64,000 bases of DNA from Ancylobacter polymorphus. Its GTDB lineage: Bacteria; Pseudomonadota; Alphaproteobacteria; Rhizobiales; Xanthobacteraceae. The notes beneath the pieces were generated by a model. That model was given only the letters and a program-made list of their open reading frames with translations. It was not told where the DNA came from and ran no database searches. The position numbers were made by a program, and so were the translations under genes. The DNA lies in contig NZ_CP083239.1 of NCBI RefSeq assembly GCF_022836935.1, positions 2,556,001 to 2,620,000 of the forward strand. Direction: 5' to 3'. Shown here piece by piece: positions 46,408 to 55,524 of this stretch (its first letter is position 1; the number at the start of each line of letters is the position of its first letter).

Positions 46408-47529
46408 ATGATCGAGGTTGATCTGCGCCTCGCCCGGCCGGGCGGTTTCGCGCTCGACTGCGGCTTCGCCGTGCCGAGCGAGGGCGTCACCGCGCTGTTC
46501 GGCCGTTCCGGCGCCGGCAAGACCACCATCATCCAGGCGGTGGCCGGCGTGGTGCGGCCCGATGCCGGGCGCATCGTGGTCGGGGGCGAGGTGTTCTTCG
46601 ACGCGGCGCGCGGCATCGACGTGCCGATCGAGGCGCGGCGCGTCGGCTATGTGTTCCAGGAGTCGCGGCTGTTCCCGCATCTCAAGGTCGAGGGCAATCT
46701 GCGCTATGGCGAGCGCCGCTGCCGGGCGGCGGAACGCCCCATCCGCTTCGAGGCGGTGGTGGAATTGCTCGGCATCGGCCACCTTCTGGCGCGCCGGCCG
46801 CACACATTGTCGGGCGGCGAGCGCCAGCGCGTCGCCATCGGCCGGGCGCTGCTGGCGCAGCCGCGCCTGCTCTTGATGGACGAGCCGCTGGCGGCGCTGG
46901 ACGAGGCGCGCAAGGCGGAAATCCTGCCCTATCTGGAGCGGCTGCGCGACACGATGCGCCTGCCCATCCTCTATGTCAGCCATTCGCTCGACGAGGTGCT
47001 GCGCCTTGCCGACACCCTGGTGGCGCTGCGTGACGGGCGGCAGGTGGCGGCGGGGCCGGTGGCGCAGGTGCTCTCCCGGCCGGAGATGCTGCCAGTGGTC
47101 GGGCGGTTCGACCTCGGCACGCTGCTGGAATGCGTCGTTGCCCGGCACGATGCCGATCTCGCTTTGTCCAGCCTCGCCTTTGCCGGCGGGGAACTGCGCG
47201 TGCCGCAGGTGGACCGAGCGGTGGGCGAGAAGGTGCGGGCGCGGGTGCGGGCGCGCGATGTCGCCATCGCCCTGGCGAAACCCGAGGGCGTCTCGGTCTC
47301 CAACCTGCTGCCGGCGGTGGTGGAAGAGGTGGTGGCGCAGGAAGGGCCCTATGCCGATGTCGGCCTCAACGTCGGCGGCGTCCGCCTCGCCTCCATGGTC
47401 ACGCGCGAAAGCGTGGCGCGGCTGGCGCTGCGGCCGGGGCTCGATGTGTGGGCGATGGTGAAATCGGTGGCGGTCGACAGCCGTAACCCGGATTTTCTCA
47501 GTTCTGGCGGCGTCACGGCGCCTGAATGA
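46408..47529 (+). CDS. modC: Molybdate ABC transporter ATP-binding protein ModC
   Basis: The 373-residue protein has ABC domain residues about 1-230: Walker A LFGRSGAGKTTIIQAVAG, signature LSGGERQRVAIGRALLAQP, Walker B LLLMDEPLAALD and switch His in YVSHSLDEV. Residues about 290-360 form a Mop/TOBE molybdate-binding domain (SVSNLLPAVVEEVVAQEGPYADVGLNVGG). The C-terminal Mop domain allows feedback inhibition of transport by molybdate in known homologues. The 3' end overlaps the convergent 64-residue gene by 17 bp. Confidence 0.96.
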   Translation: MIEVDLRLARPGGFALDCGFAVPSEGVTALFGRSGAGKTTIIQAVAGVVRPDAGRIVVGGEVFFDAARGIDVPIEARRVGYVFQESRLFPHLKVEGNLRYGERRCRAAERPIRFEAVVELLGIGHLLARRPHTLSGGERQRVAIGRALLAQPRLLLMDEPLAALDEARKAEILPYLERLRDTMRLPILYVSHSLDEVLRLADTLVALRDGRQVAAGPVAQVLSRPEMLPVVGRFDLGTLLECVVARHDADLALSSLAFAGGELRVPQVDRAVGEKVRARVRARDVAIALAKPEGVSVSNLLPAVVEEVVAQEGPYADVGLNVGGVRLASMVTRESVARLALRPGLDVWAMVKSVAVDSRNPDFLSSGGVTAPE

Positions 47530-47707
47530 TCGGCGCCACGCCGGGTCCGACCGCCTGCTCGTCGCGCACGAAGCCGATGACCGCGAGGATCAGCAGGCCG
47601 ATGGTCAGCACGATCAGCACCAGGCGCAGCCGGGCCGAGCGGGCGCGCAACACGCCGAAACCGCTGAGCAGCACGAGGATCAGGATGACGATAAGCAGCG
47701 TCTGCAT
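47513..47707 (-). CDS. Small two-helix membrane protein, unknown
   Basis: This 64-residue protein has two hydrophobic helices (LLIVILILVLLSGFGVL, then LVLIVLTIGLLILAVIGFV) around a basic loop (RARSARLR) and a short tail. A GGGGGAC ribosome site lies 4-10 nt before the ATG on the minus strand. No family is recognised. The tail-to-tail overlap with modC is short and does not argue against it. It lies downstream of the ModE-like gene on the same strand (63-bp gap), so they might be co-transcribed. Confidence 0.55.
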   Translation of the reverse strand: MQTLLIVILILVLLSGFGVLRARSARLRLVLIVLTIGLLILAVIGFVRDEQAVGPGVAPIIQAP

Positions 47708-47770
47708 GGTGTCCCCCAGGGCGGAACGCCCGCCGGTGGGACAACGGGCCGGGCGCTCGCGGGTTCCCCG

Positions 47771-48196
47771 CTACCCGTCTTTGCCCGCCTCTTCGTCCTG
47801 CGGCGCCAGCGCGGCGCGCAGTTCGTCCACCGCGTCCCGGCTGGCGGCGGCGCTGGCGCGCTCGACCTCGCGATAAAGCGCGATCAGCCTTTCGCCGAAG
47901 GCGGTTAGATCAGTGCCATGGCCGCGCCGGCCGGGATGGGTTTCGACCACGGGCTGGCGGAAATTGCGGCCGATCTCGTCCACCAACAGCCAGGCGCGGC
48001 GATAGCTCATGCCGAGCCGGCGGGCAGCGGAGAGAATCGAGCGCTCGTGGCGGATCGCTTCCAGAAGTTCGATCATGCCGGGGCCGAGATGGCGCCCATC
48101 GCCGAAATAGACGCGGATGAACAGCCCGTCGCGCGGACGCGGCGTTCCCGCATCCGCGCCTTCCGTGTCGGCGGTCGTCGTCTTCGTTCCGGCCAT
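47771..48196 (-). CDS. ModE-like winged-helix regulator without molybdate-binding domain
   Basis: The 141-residue protein is a ModE N-terminal/LysR-type winged helix: FIRVYFGDGRHLGPGMIELLEAIRHERSILSAARRLGMSYRRAWLLVDEI, then the recognition-wing GGxG-like region HPGRRGHGTDLTAFGERLIALYREVE. Full ModE (about 260 residues) carries two C-terminal Mop domains that sense molybdate; here the protein ends after the dimerising helix. How the signal is sensed is therefore open. The two Mo-boxes before modA are the obvious targets. Short ModE homologues are known in other proteobacteria. Confidence 0.85.
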   Translation of the reverse strand: MAGTKTTTADTEGADAGTPRPRDGLFIRVYFGDGRHLGPGMIELLEAIRHERSILSAARRLGMSYRRAWLLVDEIGRNFRQPVVETHPGRRGHGTDLTAFGERLIALYREVERASAAASRDAVDELRAALAPQDEEAGKDG

Positions 48197-48251
48197 GCGC
48201 GCCCCTTGCCCCGCGCAATGTTAGGGGAAGAGGCGCGCGGCTGGAACCCGC

Positions 48252-49619
48252 TCAGGCGGTGCGCAGCTTCGGGCGACGGCGGGCGAAGACGAGGTCGAGC
48301 GCCACCATCACCACCAGCGAGGCGCCGACCAGCGGGAAAATGACCCCGACCACGGCCATGATGGCGATCAGCCCCCACATCACCCCGGCGCTGGTGGGCG
48401 CGGGCGGCACGCCGAGCGAACCGGCCGGCCGGCGCTTCCACCACATCACCCCGGCCGACACCGCCATCAGAATGATGGCGAGGCACAAGGCGAGCAGGAA
48501 CAGCTGGTTCGCCAGCCCGAATTCCTGGCCCATATGGAAGTTGATGCCCCATTCCATCGCCTTCGCCGCCGGGCCGTAATCGGCATAGGAGAAGTCGATC
48601 AGCGGCTTGCCGGTGTACTGGTCGAGATGGACGACGCGCTGCTTGGACAGGTCGTCGGGATAGACCGTGGCGGAATAGACGCCGGTGGGACCGCCTGGCA
48701 GGCTCAGCGTGTAGCCTGGCGAGACGCCGAGACCGTTCACGATCGCCGCCGCCTTGTCGATGCCGATGGGCGCGCCGGGAGCCGGGGTCGATTCCGGCAT
48801 CTTCGCCTGTTCCAGCGACCAGGTGGTGGGGCCGTTGGCGTGGGCGAGGTGCTCGTCCGACATCGGCACGTTGACGTAGAGGCCGGAGGGGTAGCCGTAA
48901 TTGGAGCTGTTGGCCCACTCATTGACCTTGTCGCCCCAGAACACCGACCACGGCATGCCCGACAGCGACATGAAGGCGATGAGCACGCCGGCGAAGGCGC
49001 CGGTGACGGCGTGAACATCGCGCCAGAAGATGCGCTTGCCCGGCGTGCCGCGCACGCTCACCACGCCGCCGGCCTGCTTGCGCGGCCACCAGAGATAGAA
49101 GCCCGTGGCGACCAGCAGGATCGACCAGCCGCCGACGATCTCGATGATGCCGTTGGCGATGGGGCCGAACTCGGCCAGGCTGTGCAGCCGGCGCATCAGC
49201 CACATGATGGTGCCGCGATCCTTCAATTCGCCGAGGACGCGCGAATCGTAGGGGTCGACATAGACCGAGCGGCGGGCGCCCTCGGGGGTCTTGATCACCA
49301 CCTCGGCCGAAGCGGTGGCGTCGACCGGCGAGATGATCTTCAGCGCCGTGCCGGGGCGGGCCTTGAGCGCCGCGTCGATCCAGGCGCTGGGGGCCTCCAC
49401 AGGCGTGGCGCGGGCCTCGACGACCTTGAGCTGGTGGTGCCAGACATTGTCGATCTCCTCGCGGAAGAGATAGAGCCCGCCGGTCACCGCCAGCAGGATC
49501 ATGAAGGGCAGCACCAGCAGGCCGGCATAGAAATGCCAGCGCCAGACGGCGCGGTAGAGATTGGCCGAGCGCTCCTCGGCGCCGAGCGTGCGGTCGGCAG
49601 ACAGAGTCGTGGTGTTCAT
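48252..49619 (-). CDS. PepSY-associated membrane protein (PepSY_TM, PiuB-like)
   Basis: The protein has 455 residues from the ATG at 49619. It has a cytoplasmic start and a first helix containing WRWHFYAGLLVLPFMILLAVTGGLYLF with the family histidine. A large periplasmic part with PepSY-like stretches follows (SAWIDAALKARPGTALKIISP..., YVDPYDSRVLGELKDRG). Then come helices with LHSLAEFGPIANGIIEIVGGWSILLVATGFYLWW and WRDVHAVTGAFAGVLIAFMSLSGMPW, and four C-terminal helices. Related proteins (PiuB/FsrB-like) act in iron-siderophore or copper-linked redox processes. It follows the PCuAC gene on the same strand, so a role in copper or haem handling at the membrane is inferred. Confidence 0.85.
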   Translation of the reverse strand: MNTTTLSADRTLGAEERSANLYRAVWRWHFYAGLLVLPFMILLAVTGGLYLFREEIDNVWHHQLKVVEARATPVEAPSAWIDAALKARPGTALKIISPVDATASAEVVIKTPEGARRSVYVDPYDSRVLGELKDRGTIMWLMRRLHSLAEFGPIANGIIEIVGGWSILLVATGFYLWWPRKQAGGVVSVRGTPGKRIFWRDVHAVTGAFAGVLIAFMSLSGMPWSVFWGDKVNEWANSSNYGYPSGLYVNVPMSDEHLAHANGPTTWSLEQAKMPESTPAPGAPIGIDKAAAIVNGLGVSPGYTLSLPGGPTGVYSATVYPDDLSKQRVVHLDQYTGKPLIDFSYADYGPAAKAMEWGINFHMGQEFGLANQLFLLALCLAIILMAVSAGVMWWKRRPAGSLGVPPAPTSAGVMWGLIAIMAVVGVIFPLVGASLVVMVALDLVFARRRPKLRTA

Positions 49620-49722
49620 CGGAGAGGTTCCGGAAAAGGGCACGCCACGCACGCGCCGAGCCCCGGCCCTCACAGGGGAGGGCCGGCCTCAAGGCGCGCG
49701 GCGGGCGGTCCGCTGATGAGGA

Positions 49723-50280
49723 TCAGTTGGCGGGGGTGCCGTGCTGGTGGCTGTGCCCATCCTGACCGGCGGCTTCCGAACCCTTCGGCCCGGCCATGCC
49801 CTCGATCTTGAACGAGACGTTCACCGTGCCGGCCTTGGCGAAGGTGAGCGTGCCCTTGAAGCTCTCGCCTTCCTTCAGCGGCTGCTTCAGATCCATGAAC
49901 ATCAGGTGAAAGCCGCCGGGCGCCAGCTTGGCTTCGCCGCCGGCCGGGATTTCCAGCCCGTCGGCAAGCATGCGCATGGTCATGACGCCGTCCTTGACGG
50001 CCATTTCGTGGATTTCCACGCGCCCGGCCACCTCGGCGGTGGCGGAGACGAGGCGGTCGGCCTCTTTGCCCTCATTCTCGATGGTGAGGTAGCCGCCGCC
50101 GACCTTGGCGCCGGCCGGGGTCATGCGCGCCCAGGGGTGCTCGATTTCGAGACTGCCGATCTTGTACTCATGGGCGAAGGCGGGCTGCATGACGAGCAGG
50201 CCGAGCGCGGCGGCGAGGGTGGCGAAGCCGACGCGGTCCTCGGTGCGGCGAAGGGCGCGGCGCAGAACGGTGGTGATCAT
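49723..50280 (-). CDS. Periplasmic copper chaperone PCu(A)C
   Basis: This 185-residue protein has a signal peptide (ending MQPAFAHE near residue 36) and a cupredoxin-like PCuAC domain. Its Cu(I) ligands fit H-x-M...M...H-x-M, seen as VEIHEMAVKDGVMTMRML and APGGFHLMFMDL. The C-terminus has an extra His-rich tail (GQDGHSHQHGTPAN) that may bind further copper. PCuAC delivers copper to the CuA site or CuB of haem-copper oxidases. Neighbours are a DUF2946-like protein upstream and the PepSY membrane protein downstream, all on the minus strand, forming a compact copper module. Confidence 0.93.
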   Translation of the reverse strand: MITTVLRRALRRTEDRVGFATLAAALGLLVMQPAFAHEYKIGSLEIEHPWARMTPAGAKVGGGYLTIENEGKEADRLVSATAEVAGRVEIHEMAVKDGVMTMRMLADGLEIPAGGEAKLAPGGFHLMFMDLKQPLKEGESFKGTLTFAKAGTVNVSFKIEGMAGPKGSEAAGQDGHSHQHGTPAN

Positions 50281-50362
50281 GTGAGGTCTCCCGGGCTGCC
50301 GGCAGGCGCATTCCGCGCACATGGCCGGCGCATTGATGACGATCGAAAGCGGTGTTCCGGCG

Positions 50363-50800
50363 TCAGGCGGCGGGAGGGGCCCGTGTATGGCGGGGCGAGC
50401 GCTCGGGGAGAAAGGCGAGGCGCGCGGTGCGCGGCGCCAGCGTGCGGGCCTGCGCAGGACTGGCCGTGAGAACGGGCGTGGTCGCCACCGGCGGCGGCAG
50501 GGCGCTCGCGGGGGCGCTCTGACAGCCGGTGAGGCAGCAATCGGGTGTATGGCGCCCGGATTCGCCCGGCGCGTCGGGGACGCCATGTCTGTTGAGGCAG
50601 AGCGTCTGGCCGAAGGCGTCGACGGTGAGGAAGCCGGCTGCATGGGCGCCGCTCGCCATGCCGCCGAGAAGCGCCTGCAACACCAGCACATAGGCGACAG
50701 CCAGCACCAGAGCCAGCCGGCGCAGCGGCGCATCGGCGGGGCGGATGGCCTTGGCGGTGGCGTCGGTTGCGGACACGGCGTGCTCCCTTGCCCGCCTCAT
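50363..50800 (-). CDS. DUF2946-like small protein with CC/C motif
   Basis: The protein has 145 residues from the ATG at 50800; an in-frame start at 50833 is possible. One hydrophobic segment ([26 protein letters not shown]) is followed by [10 protein letters not shown], the Cys cluster [12 protein letters not shown] and a Pro/Arg-rich tail. The DCCL(x)GC pattern is that of DUF2946 proteins, usually beside copper genes, where a thiol-based metal role is suspected. It leads the PCuAC-PepSY unit. It is analogous to the CH/CC protein at 4690-5061, but not a close copy. Confidence 0.65.
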   Translation of the reverse strand: MRRAREHAVSATDATAKAIRPADAPLRRLALVLAVAYVLVLQALLGGMASGAHAAGFLTVDAFGQTLCLNRHGVPDAPGESGRHTPDCCLTGCQSAPASALPPPVATTPVLTASPAQARTLAPRTARLAFLPERSPRHTRAPPAA

Positions 50801-50865
50801 AGCACAGGTGGGGAGGGGCCGGAACAGCGGCACGCCGCCGCTCCCCAGCCCCCGCGTCGGGACGA

Positions 50866-51687
50866 TCAGTCGGCGGCGGCGCCCGGGCCGGCCAGCGCGC
50901 CAGGCGGGCTCTTGCCGAGGATGATCATGCCGAGCACCTCGTCCTTGGTCACGTCCGAGGTGCGGGCGGTGCCCACCAACTTGCCGTTCTTCATCACGCT
51001 CACCCGGTCCGCGAGGTCGAACACGTCGTGAATGTCGTGGCTGATGAGGAAGATGGCGATGCCCTCGGCCTTGAGCTGCTTGATCAGCTCGGCCACCTGC
51101 GCCGTTTCCTGCGGGCCGAGCGCGGCGGTGGGCTCGTCCATGATCAGGATCTTGGCGTTGAAGTGGATGGCGCGGGCGATCGCCACCGACTGGCGCTGGC
51201 CGCCGGAGAGGCCGCGCACCGGCTCTTTGAACTTGCGGAAGTTCGGGTTGAGCCGGCCCATCACCTCGCGCGTCGCCGCCTCCATGGCCACGTCGTCGAG
51301 CGTGCCCCAGGGGGTCATCAGCTCGCGGCCGAGGAAGAGATTGGCGGCGGCGTCGACATTATCGGCGAGGGCGAGGGTCTGGTAGATGGTCTCGATGCCG
51401 TAGCGCTTGGCATCGCGCGGATTGCCGATATCGGCCTTCTCGCCATTGATGCGGATTTCGCCGGCATCCGGGCGATAGGCGCCGGCGAGGATCTTGATCA
51501 GCGTCGACTTGCCGGCGCCGTTATGGCCGAGCAGACCGACGACCTCGCCGGGATAGAGATCGACGGACACCCCGTCGACGGCGCGGATGCCGCCGAAGGA
51601 GATGCAGATGTCGCGCATGTCGACGGCAGGGGTGCCGGTCATGCGGGAGGCGCCAGGATTGGCGACGGGCGACGTGACAGCGTTCAT
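50866..51687 (-). CDS. xylG: Xylose ABC transporter ATP-binding protein (single-domain XylG type)
   Basis: This 273-residue ATPase has a single ABC domain: Walker [20 protein letters not shown]-loop [10 protein letters not shown], signature [15 protein letters not shown], Walker [13 protein letters not shown] and switch [11 protein letters not shown]. coli XylG has two fused ABC domains (about 510 residues). The single-domain form, as in FrcA-type sugar importers of rhizobia, presumably works as a homodimer. It is third in the xylF-xylH-xylG unit, 11 nt after xylH. Sugar specificity is inferred from XylF and from xylA/xylB opposite. Confidence 0.88.
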   Translation of the reverse strand: MNAVTSPVANPGASRMTGTPAVDMRDICISFGGIRAVDGVSVDLYPGEVVGLLGHNGAGKSTLIKILAGAYRPDAGEIRINGEKADIGNPRDAKRYGIETIYQTLALADNVDAAANLFLGRELMTPWGTLDDVAMEAATREVMGRLNPNFRKFKEPVRGLSGGQRQSVAIARAIHFNAKILIMDEPTAALGPQETAQVAELIKQLKAEGIAIFLISHDIHDVFDLADRVSVMKNGKLVGTARTSDVTKDEVLGMIILGKSPPGALAGPGAAAD

Positions 51688-51698
51688 GGTCGCGCTCC

Positions 51699-53021
51699 TC
51701 ACTTGATCCGCTTGCGATAGACCGTGTCGATCCACACGGCGACGACCAGCACGATGCCGACCACGATGTTCTGATAGGGCGTGTCGACGCGCATCAGCAC
51801 CATGCCCGACTGTAGGCTCTGCATGACCAGCGCGCCGACCATGGCGCCGACGATGGTGCCGGAGCCGCCGGCGAGCGAGGTGCCGCCGATGACCGCCGCG
51901 GCGATGACGTAGAGTTCGTCCAGCGTGCCCTGCGCATTGGTCGCCGAGTTGAGGCGTGCGGTGGAGATGGCGGCGCCGATGGCGGCGAGCGCGCCCATCA
52001 GCGCGAACACGGCGAGCGTCACCCGCTTGGTGTTGATGCCGGCGAGTTCCGCCGCCTCCGGATTGCCGCCAATGGCGAAGACATAGCGGCCGAAGCGGGT
52101 GCGGGTGGTCACAAAGGTCATGACGATGCCGACCGCGACGGCCACCAGCACGGGAATGGCGTAGCCGAAGCTGATCGACAGGCCCTCCGGCGGCACGGTG
52201 AGGCCGGCGGCCTCGGCATAGCGGCGGGCGAGCGCGGGTGGGAGCGTGTAAGCGTTGACCACCAGCGTGGCCGCGATCACGGCGAGGCAGCCGGAAATGA
52301 CGAGCGTGAACTCGGCCCAGACGGGCTTCAGCGGGAAGTGGAAGCGCTGGCGCTGGCGGCGCGCCTGCACCGCGGCGAAGGCGATGGCGAGGCAGGCGAT
52401 GACGGCGATCACCCAGCTCCACATCTCGCCGACCGAGCCATTGGCACCGCCGCCGAGCAGCTTGAAATTGTCGTCGACCAGCGGGATCGTCTTGCCCTCG
52501 GCCACCGCCCAGGCGGCGCCGCGCCACACGAGCAGGCCGCCCAGCGTGACGATGAAGGCCGGCACGCCGAGATAGGCGATGACGAAGCCGTGCAGCGCGC
52601 CGATGGCGGCGCCGATGCCGATGCCGGCGGCGAGGGTGAGGACGATCACCGCGGGGTGGTTGAAGCCGAAGGTCGGCAGCAGGTAATTGACCTGGAACAC
52701 CGCCATGATCATGCCGGTGACGCCGAGGATGGAGCCCACCGACAGGTCGATGTGGCGCATCACGATCACCAGCACCATGCCGGTGGACATGACGGCGATG
52801 GAGGAACTCTGGACCGAGAGGTTCCAGAGATTGCGGGCGGTGAGGAACGTGCCGCCGGCGAGGAAATCGAACACCACCCAGATGACGGCGAGGGCGCCGA
52901 GCATGCCGAGGAAGCGGACATCGATTTCCAGCGCGCCGATGAAGCTGGTGGGCGCGGCGGCGGGGGCAGAGCCGGAGGCCCGCGAGGCGGGGGCCGGCGT
53001 CGTGGTGGTGGTGTCTGTCAT
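51699..53021 (-). CDS. xylH: Xylose ABC transporter permease XylH
   Basis: This 440-residue permease of the ribose/xylose (BPD_transp_2) type has a disordered Thr/Ala/Pro N-terminus and about ten to eleven membrane segments. Landmarks are [75 protein letters not shown] and [27 protein letters not shown]. The length above 400 with the extra loop ([15 protein letters not shown]) is typical of XylH rather than RbsC. It lies between xylF and xylG on the same strand. Confidence 0.94.
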   Translation of the reverse strand: MTDTTTTTPAPASRASGSAPAAAPTSFIGALEIDVRFLGMLGALAVIWVVFDFLAGGTFLTARNLWNLSVQSSSIAVMSTGMVLVIVMRHIDLSVGSILGVTGMIMAVFQVNYLLPTFGFNHPAVIVLTLAAGIGIGAAIGALHGFVIAYLGVPAFIVTLGGLLVWRGAAWAVAEGKTIPLVDDNFKLLGGGANGSVGEMWSWVIAVIACLAIAFAAVQARRQRQRFHFPLKPVWAEFTLVISGCLAVIAATLVVNAYTLPPALARRYAEAAGLTVPPEGLSISFGYAIPVLVAVAVGIVMTFVTTRTRFGRYVFAIGGNPEAAELAGINTKRVTLAVFALMGALAAIGAAISTARLNSATNAQGTLDELYVIAAAVIGGTSLAGGSGTIVGAMVGALVMQSLQSGMVLMRVDTPYQNIVVGIVLVVAVWIDTVYRKRIK

Positions 53022-53121
53022 GAGCGTTCTCTCCCCGCCGCGCGCTGGGTGCGGTGACGCCTGCGCAGCGGCGGGGTGAGCCCCCGCCGCGCGGATCGTT
53101 ACCGGACCGGCGGCTGCCGGA

Positions 53122-54162
53122 TCAGTTGCAGGCCTTCACCGTGCCGGGCTTCACGCCCTGGCAGACCGTCGCCTTCGGCACCCAGCCGGCGTCGATGATC
53201 ACGTCGAGATTGTCCTTGGTGATCGGAACGGGCTTGAGGAAGGTGGAGTTCATCGCCACGCCCTTCGGGCCGCCGGTGAAGGTGGTGGTGCCCTTCACCG
53301 CCTTGGGATCGGTGCCCTTGGCGAGGTCGATGGCGATTTCGGCGGCGCGCTTGCCGAGCTCGCGCGAATCCTTCCACACCGACACGGTCTGGGTGCCGAG
53401 CGCGATGCGGTTCAGCGCGGCGAAATCGGCGTCCTGGCCGGACACCGGCACCGAGCCGGCGAGGCCCTGGGCGGCGAGCGCGGCGATGGCGCCGCCGGCG
53501 GTGCCGTCATTGGAGGCGACCACGGCGTCGACCTTGTTGTTGTTGGCGGTCAGCATCTGCTCGGTGTTGCGCTGGGCATTGGCGGGAAGCCAGCTATCCG
53601 TATACGCCTCGCCGACATTCTTGATGTCGCCCTTGTCGATGGAGGGCTTGAGCACTTCCATCTGGCCGGAGAACAGGAAGTCGGCATTGGGATCGGAGGC
53701 CGAGCCCTTGATGAAGATGTAATTGCCCTTGGGCTTCACCTTCATCACCTCGGCGGCCTGCAGGCGGCCGACTTCCTTGTTGTCGAAGGTGATGTAGTAG
53801 GCATAGGGATTCTCGATCAGCCGGTCATAGCCGACCACCGGGATGCCCTCGTTCTGCGCCTTGGTGATGGCGGGGGCGATGGCGTCGGCATCCTGCGCCA
53901 GAATGATGAGGGCGGTGGCGCCCTGGGCGATCAGCGCCTCGACATCGGAGAGCTGCTTGGCGGCGGAGGACTGCGCATCGGCCGAGATGTACTTGGCGCC
54001 GGCGGCGTCGAGCGCCTTCTTGATCGCGGTCTCGTCGGTCTTCCAGCGCTCTTCCTGGAAGTTCGACCAGCTCACGCCGACCACGGGCTGCTGGGCATGG
54101 GCAGCGCCCATCGCCAGAACCGTGGTGAGGGCCATGGCGGAAATCGTCAGTTTCAGATTCAT
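53122..54162 (-). CDS. xylF: D-xylose-binding periplasmic protein XylF
   Basis: This 346-residue protein has a signal peptide ([24 protein letters not shown]) and a type I periplasmic-binding fold: [80 protein letters not shown] and [23 protein letters not shown]. The YDRLI and ASNDGTAGG motifs are those of xylose-binding proteins. It is the first gene of the transport unit, divergent from the LacI regulator; the 289-bp space holds a 19-bp palindrome. Confidence 0.95.
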   Translation of the reverse strand: MNLKLTISAMALTTVLAMGAAHAQQPVVGVSWSNFQEERWKTDETAIKKALDAAGAKYISADAQSSAAKQLSDVEALIAQGATALIILAQDADAIAPAITKAQNEGIPVVGYDRLIENPYAYYITFDNKEVGRLQAAEVMKVKPKGNYIFIKGSASDPNADFLFSGQMEVLKPSIDKGDIKNVGEAYTDSWLPANAQRNTEQMLTANNNKVDAVVASNDGTAGGAIAALAAQGLAGSVPVSGQDADFAALNRIALGTQTVSVWKDSRELGKRAAEIAIDLAKGTDPKAVKGTTTFTGGPKGVAMNSTFLKPVPITKDNLDVIIDAGWVPKATVCQGVKPGTVKACN

Positions 54163-54321
54163 CTCTTCCTCCCAAAGGGGTGCGACAGGCGGGTGCCGGT
54201 GGCTGGGCGTGCCGCCCCGAAGGGGCGATGCCTGCCGCGGTCGTTATCCTGACGTTCGAACCTCATTGAGATCCGATCGCCGTCAAGTGGTTGGCCGGCG
54301 CGGACGCCGGCGGTAGGGTTT

Positions 54322-54340
54322 CACCTCGCTCAGCGAGGTG
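54322..54340. promoter_or_regulatory. 19-bp perfect palindrome between xylF and lacI, candidate operator
   Basis: CACCTCGCTCAGCGAGGTG has 9-bp arms about a single base. It is centred in the divergent control region of the xylose genes. It may be the operator of the LacI-type regulator or an RNA hairpin in the xylF leader. The rest of the 289-bp gap shows no clear feature. Confidence 0.45.
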
Positions 54341-54451
54341 CTGATGGTCAAGGTAACAAATCGTGATGCCGGGCGCTTGTCGATCTTTGGTCTAAAGCGG
54401 CGATCCACAGCCTGAGTTGCGTACCTCAGATTTTGAGGGCAACATGATGCC

Positions 54452-55489
54452 ATGTCCAGAGGTGTTTCGCGCATAACCCTGCAAGATGTCGCCCGGGAGG
54501 CCGGCGTGTCGCTGGCCACCGCCGACCGCGTGCTCAATGGCCGCGCGGGGGTGCGCGGCATCACGGCGGAGCGGGTGAAGCAGGCGGTGGCCCGCCTCGG
54601 CTACCGTCCGAACCTCGCCGCTGCCCGGCTGGCGCGGGGGGAAACCTACCGTTTCTGCTTCGTGCTGCCGGCCGGCGCCAATGTGTTCATGCGCATGCTC
54701 GGGGAGCAGGTGTCCAACACCGCGACGTGGCTGGCCGCCAACAACGCCTATATCGACACGCTTCGGGTCGACGTGTTCGCGCCGGAAACGCTGGCGACGG
54801 CGCTTGAGGGGTTGATCGGCCATTATGACGGGGTGGCGGTGGTCGCCCTCGACCATCCGCGCGTGCGGGCGGCGATCGACGACCTCGCGGCCTCCGGCAT
54901 TGCCGTGGTGACGCTGGTGTCGGACGTGCCGTCCTCGCACCGCCTGCATTATGTCGGCATCGACAACATCGCCGCCGGCCGCACTGCCGCCACCCTGCTC
55001 GGTCGCTTCGCCCGCGGGCGGCGCGGCTCCATTGGCCTCATCGTCGGCACGCCGGCCCTGCGCGACCACGCCGAACGGCAGTTCGGCTTCACCCAGGTGA
55101 TGGCGGGCGAATACACGGCGCTGAAGGTGCTGCCGGTGCGCGAGAGCCTCGACGAGGACGAGCGCAACGAGGCCATCGTCTCGCAGATGCTGCGCGAGGT
55201 GCCGGACCTGATCGGCGTCTACAATGTCGGCGCCGGCAATCGCGGCATCGCCGCGGCGGTTTCCGCCGCCAACCGCGCCGGCGACCTCATCTTCATCGGC
55301 CACGACCTCACCGACGACACGCGCCGCTTCCTGCTGCGCGGGGTGATGGACGCGGTGATCAACCAGGATGCCGGCCACCAGTCGCGCTCGGCCGCCCGGG
55401 TGCTGCTGGCGCATTGCGCCGGCGAGCCGCTGCTGAACGAGCAGGAGCGCATCCGCATCGACATCTTCGTGCGGGACAACCTGCCGTGA
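54452..55489 (+). CDS. LacI-family transcriptional regulator of xylose genes
   Basis: The 345-residue protein has helix-turn-helix residues about 8-30 (ITLQDVAREAGVSLATADRVLNGRAGV) and hinge helix AARLARGETYRF. The C-terminal sugar-binding core shows HYDGVAVVALDHPRVRAAIDDLAASG, VGIDNIAAGRTAATLLGRF and IFIGHDLTDDTRRFLLRGVMDAVINQDAGHQ. The core resembles periplasmic sugar-binding proteins. Its position, divergent from xylFHG and 35 bp before xylB-xylA, makes it the likely xylose-responsive repressor, although the ligand cannot be read from sequence. Confidence 0.88.
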   Translation: MSRGVSRITLQDVAREAGVSLATADRVLNGRAGVRGITAERVKQAVARLGYRPNLAAARLARGETYRFCFVLPAGANVFMRMLGEQVSNTATWLAANNAYIDTLRVDVFAPETLATALEGLIGHYDGVAVVALDHPRVRAAIDDLAASGIAVVTLVSDVPSSHRLHYVGIDNIAAGRTAATLLGRFARGRRGSIGLIVGTPALRDHAERQFGFTQVMAGEYTALKVLPVRESLDEDERNEAIVSQMLREVPDLIGVYNVGAGNRGIAAAVSAANRAGDLIFIGHDLTDDTRRFLLRGVMDAVINQDAGHQSRSAARVLLAHCAGEPLLNEQERIRIDIFVRDNLP

Positions 55490-55524
55490 CCTTCCTTCTC
55501 CGTTGTGCCGAAAGGGTGTGAGGC

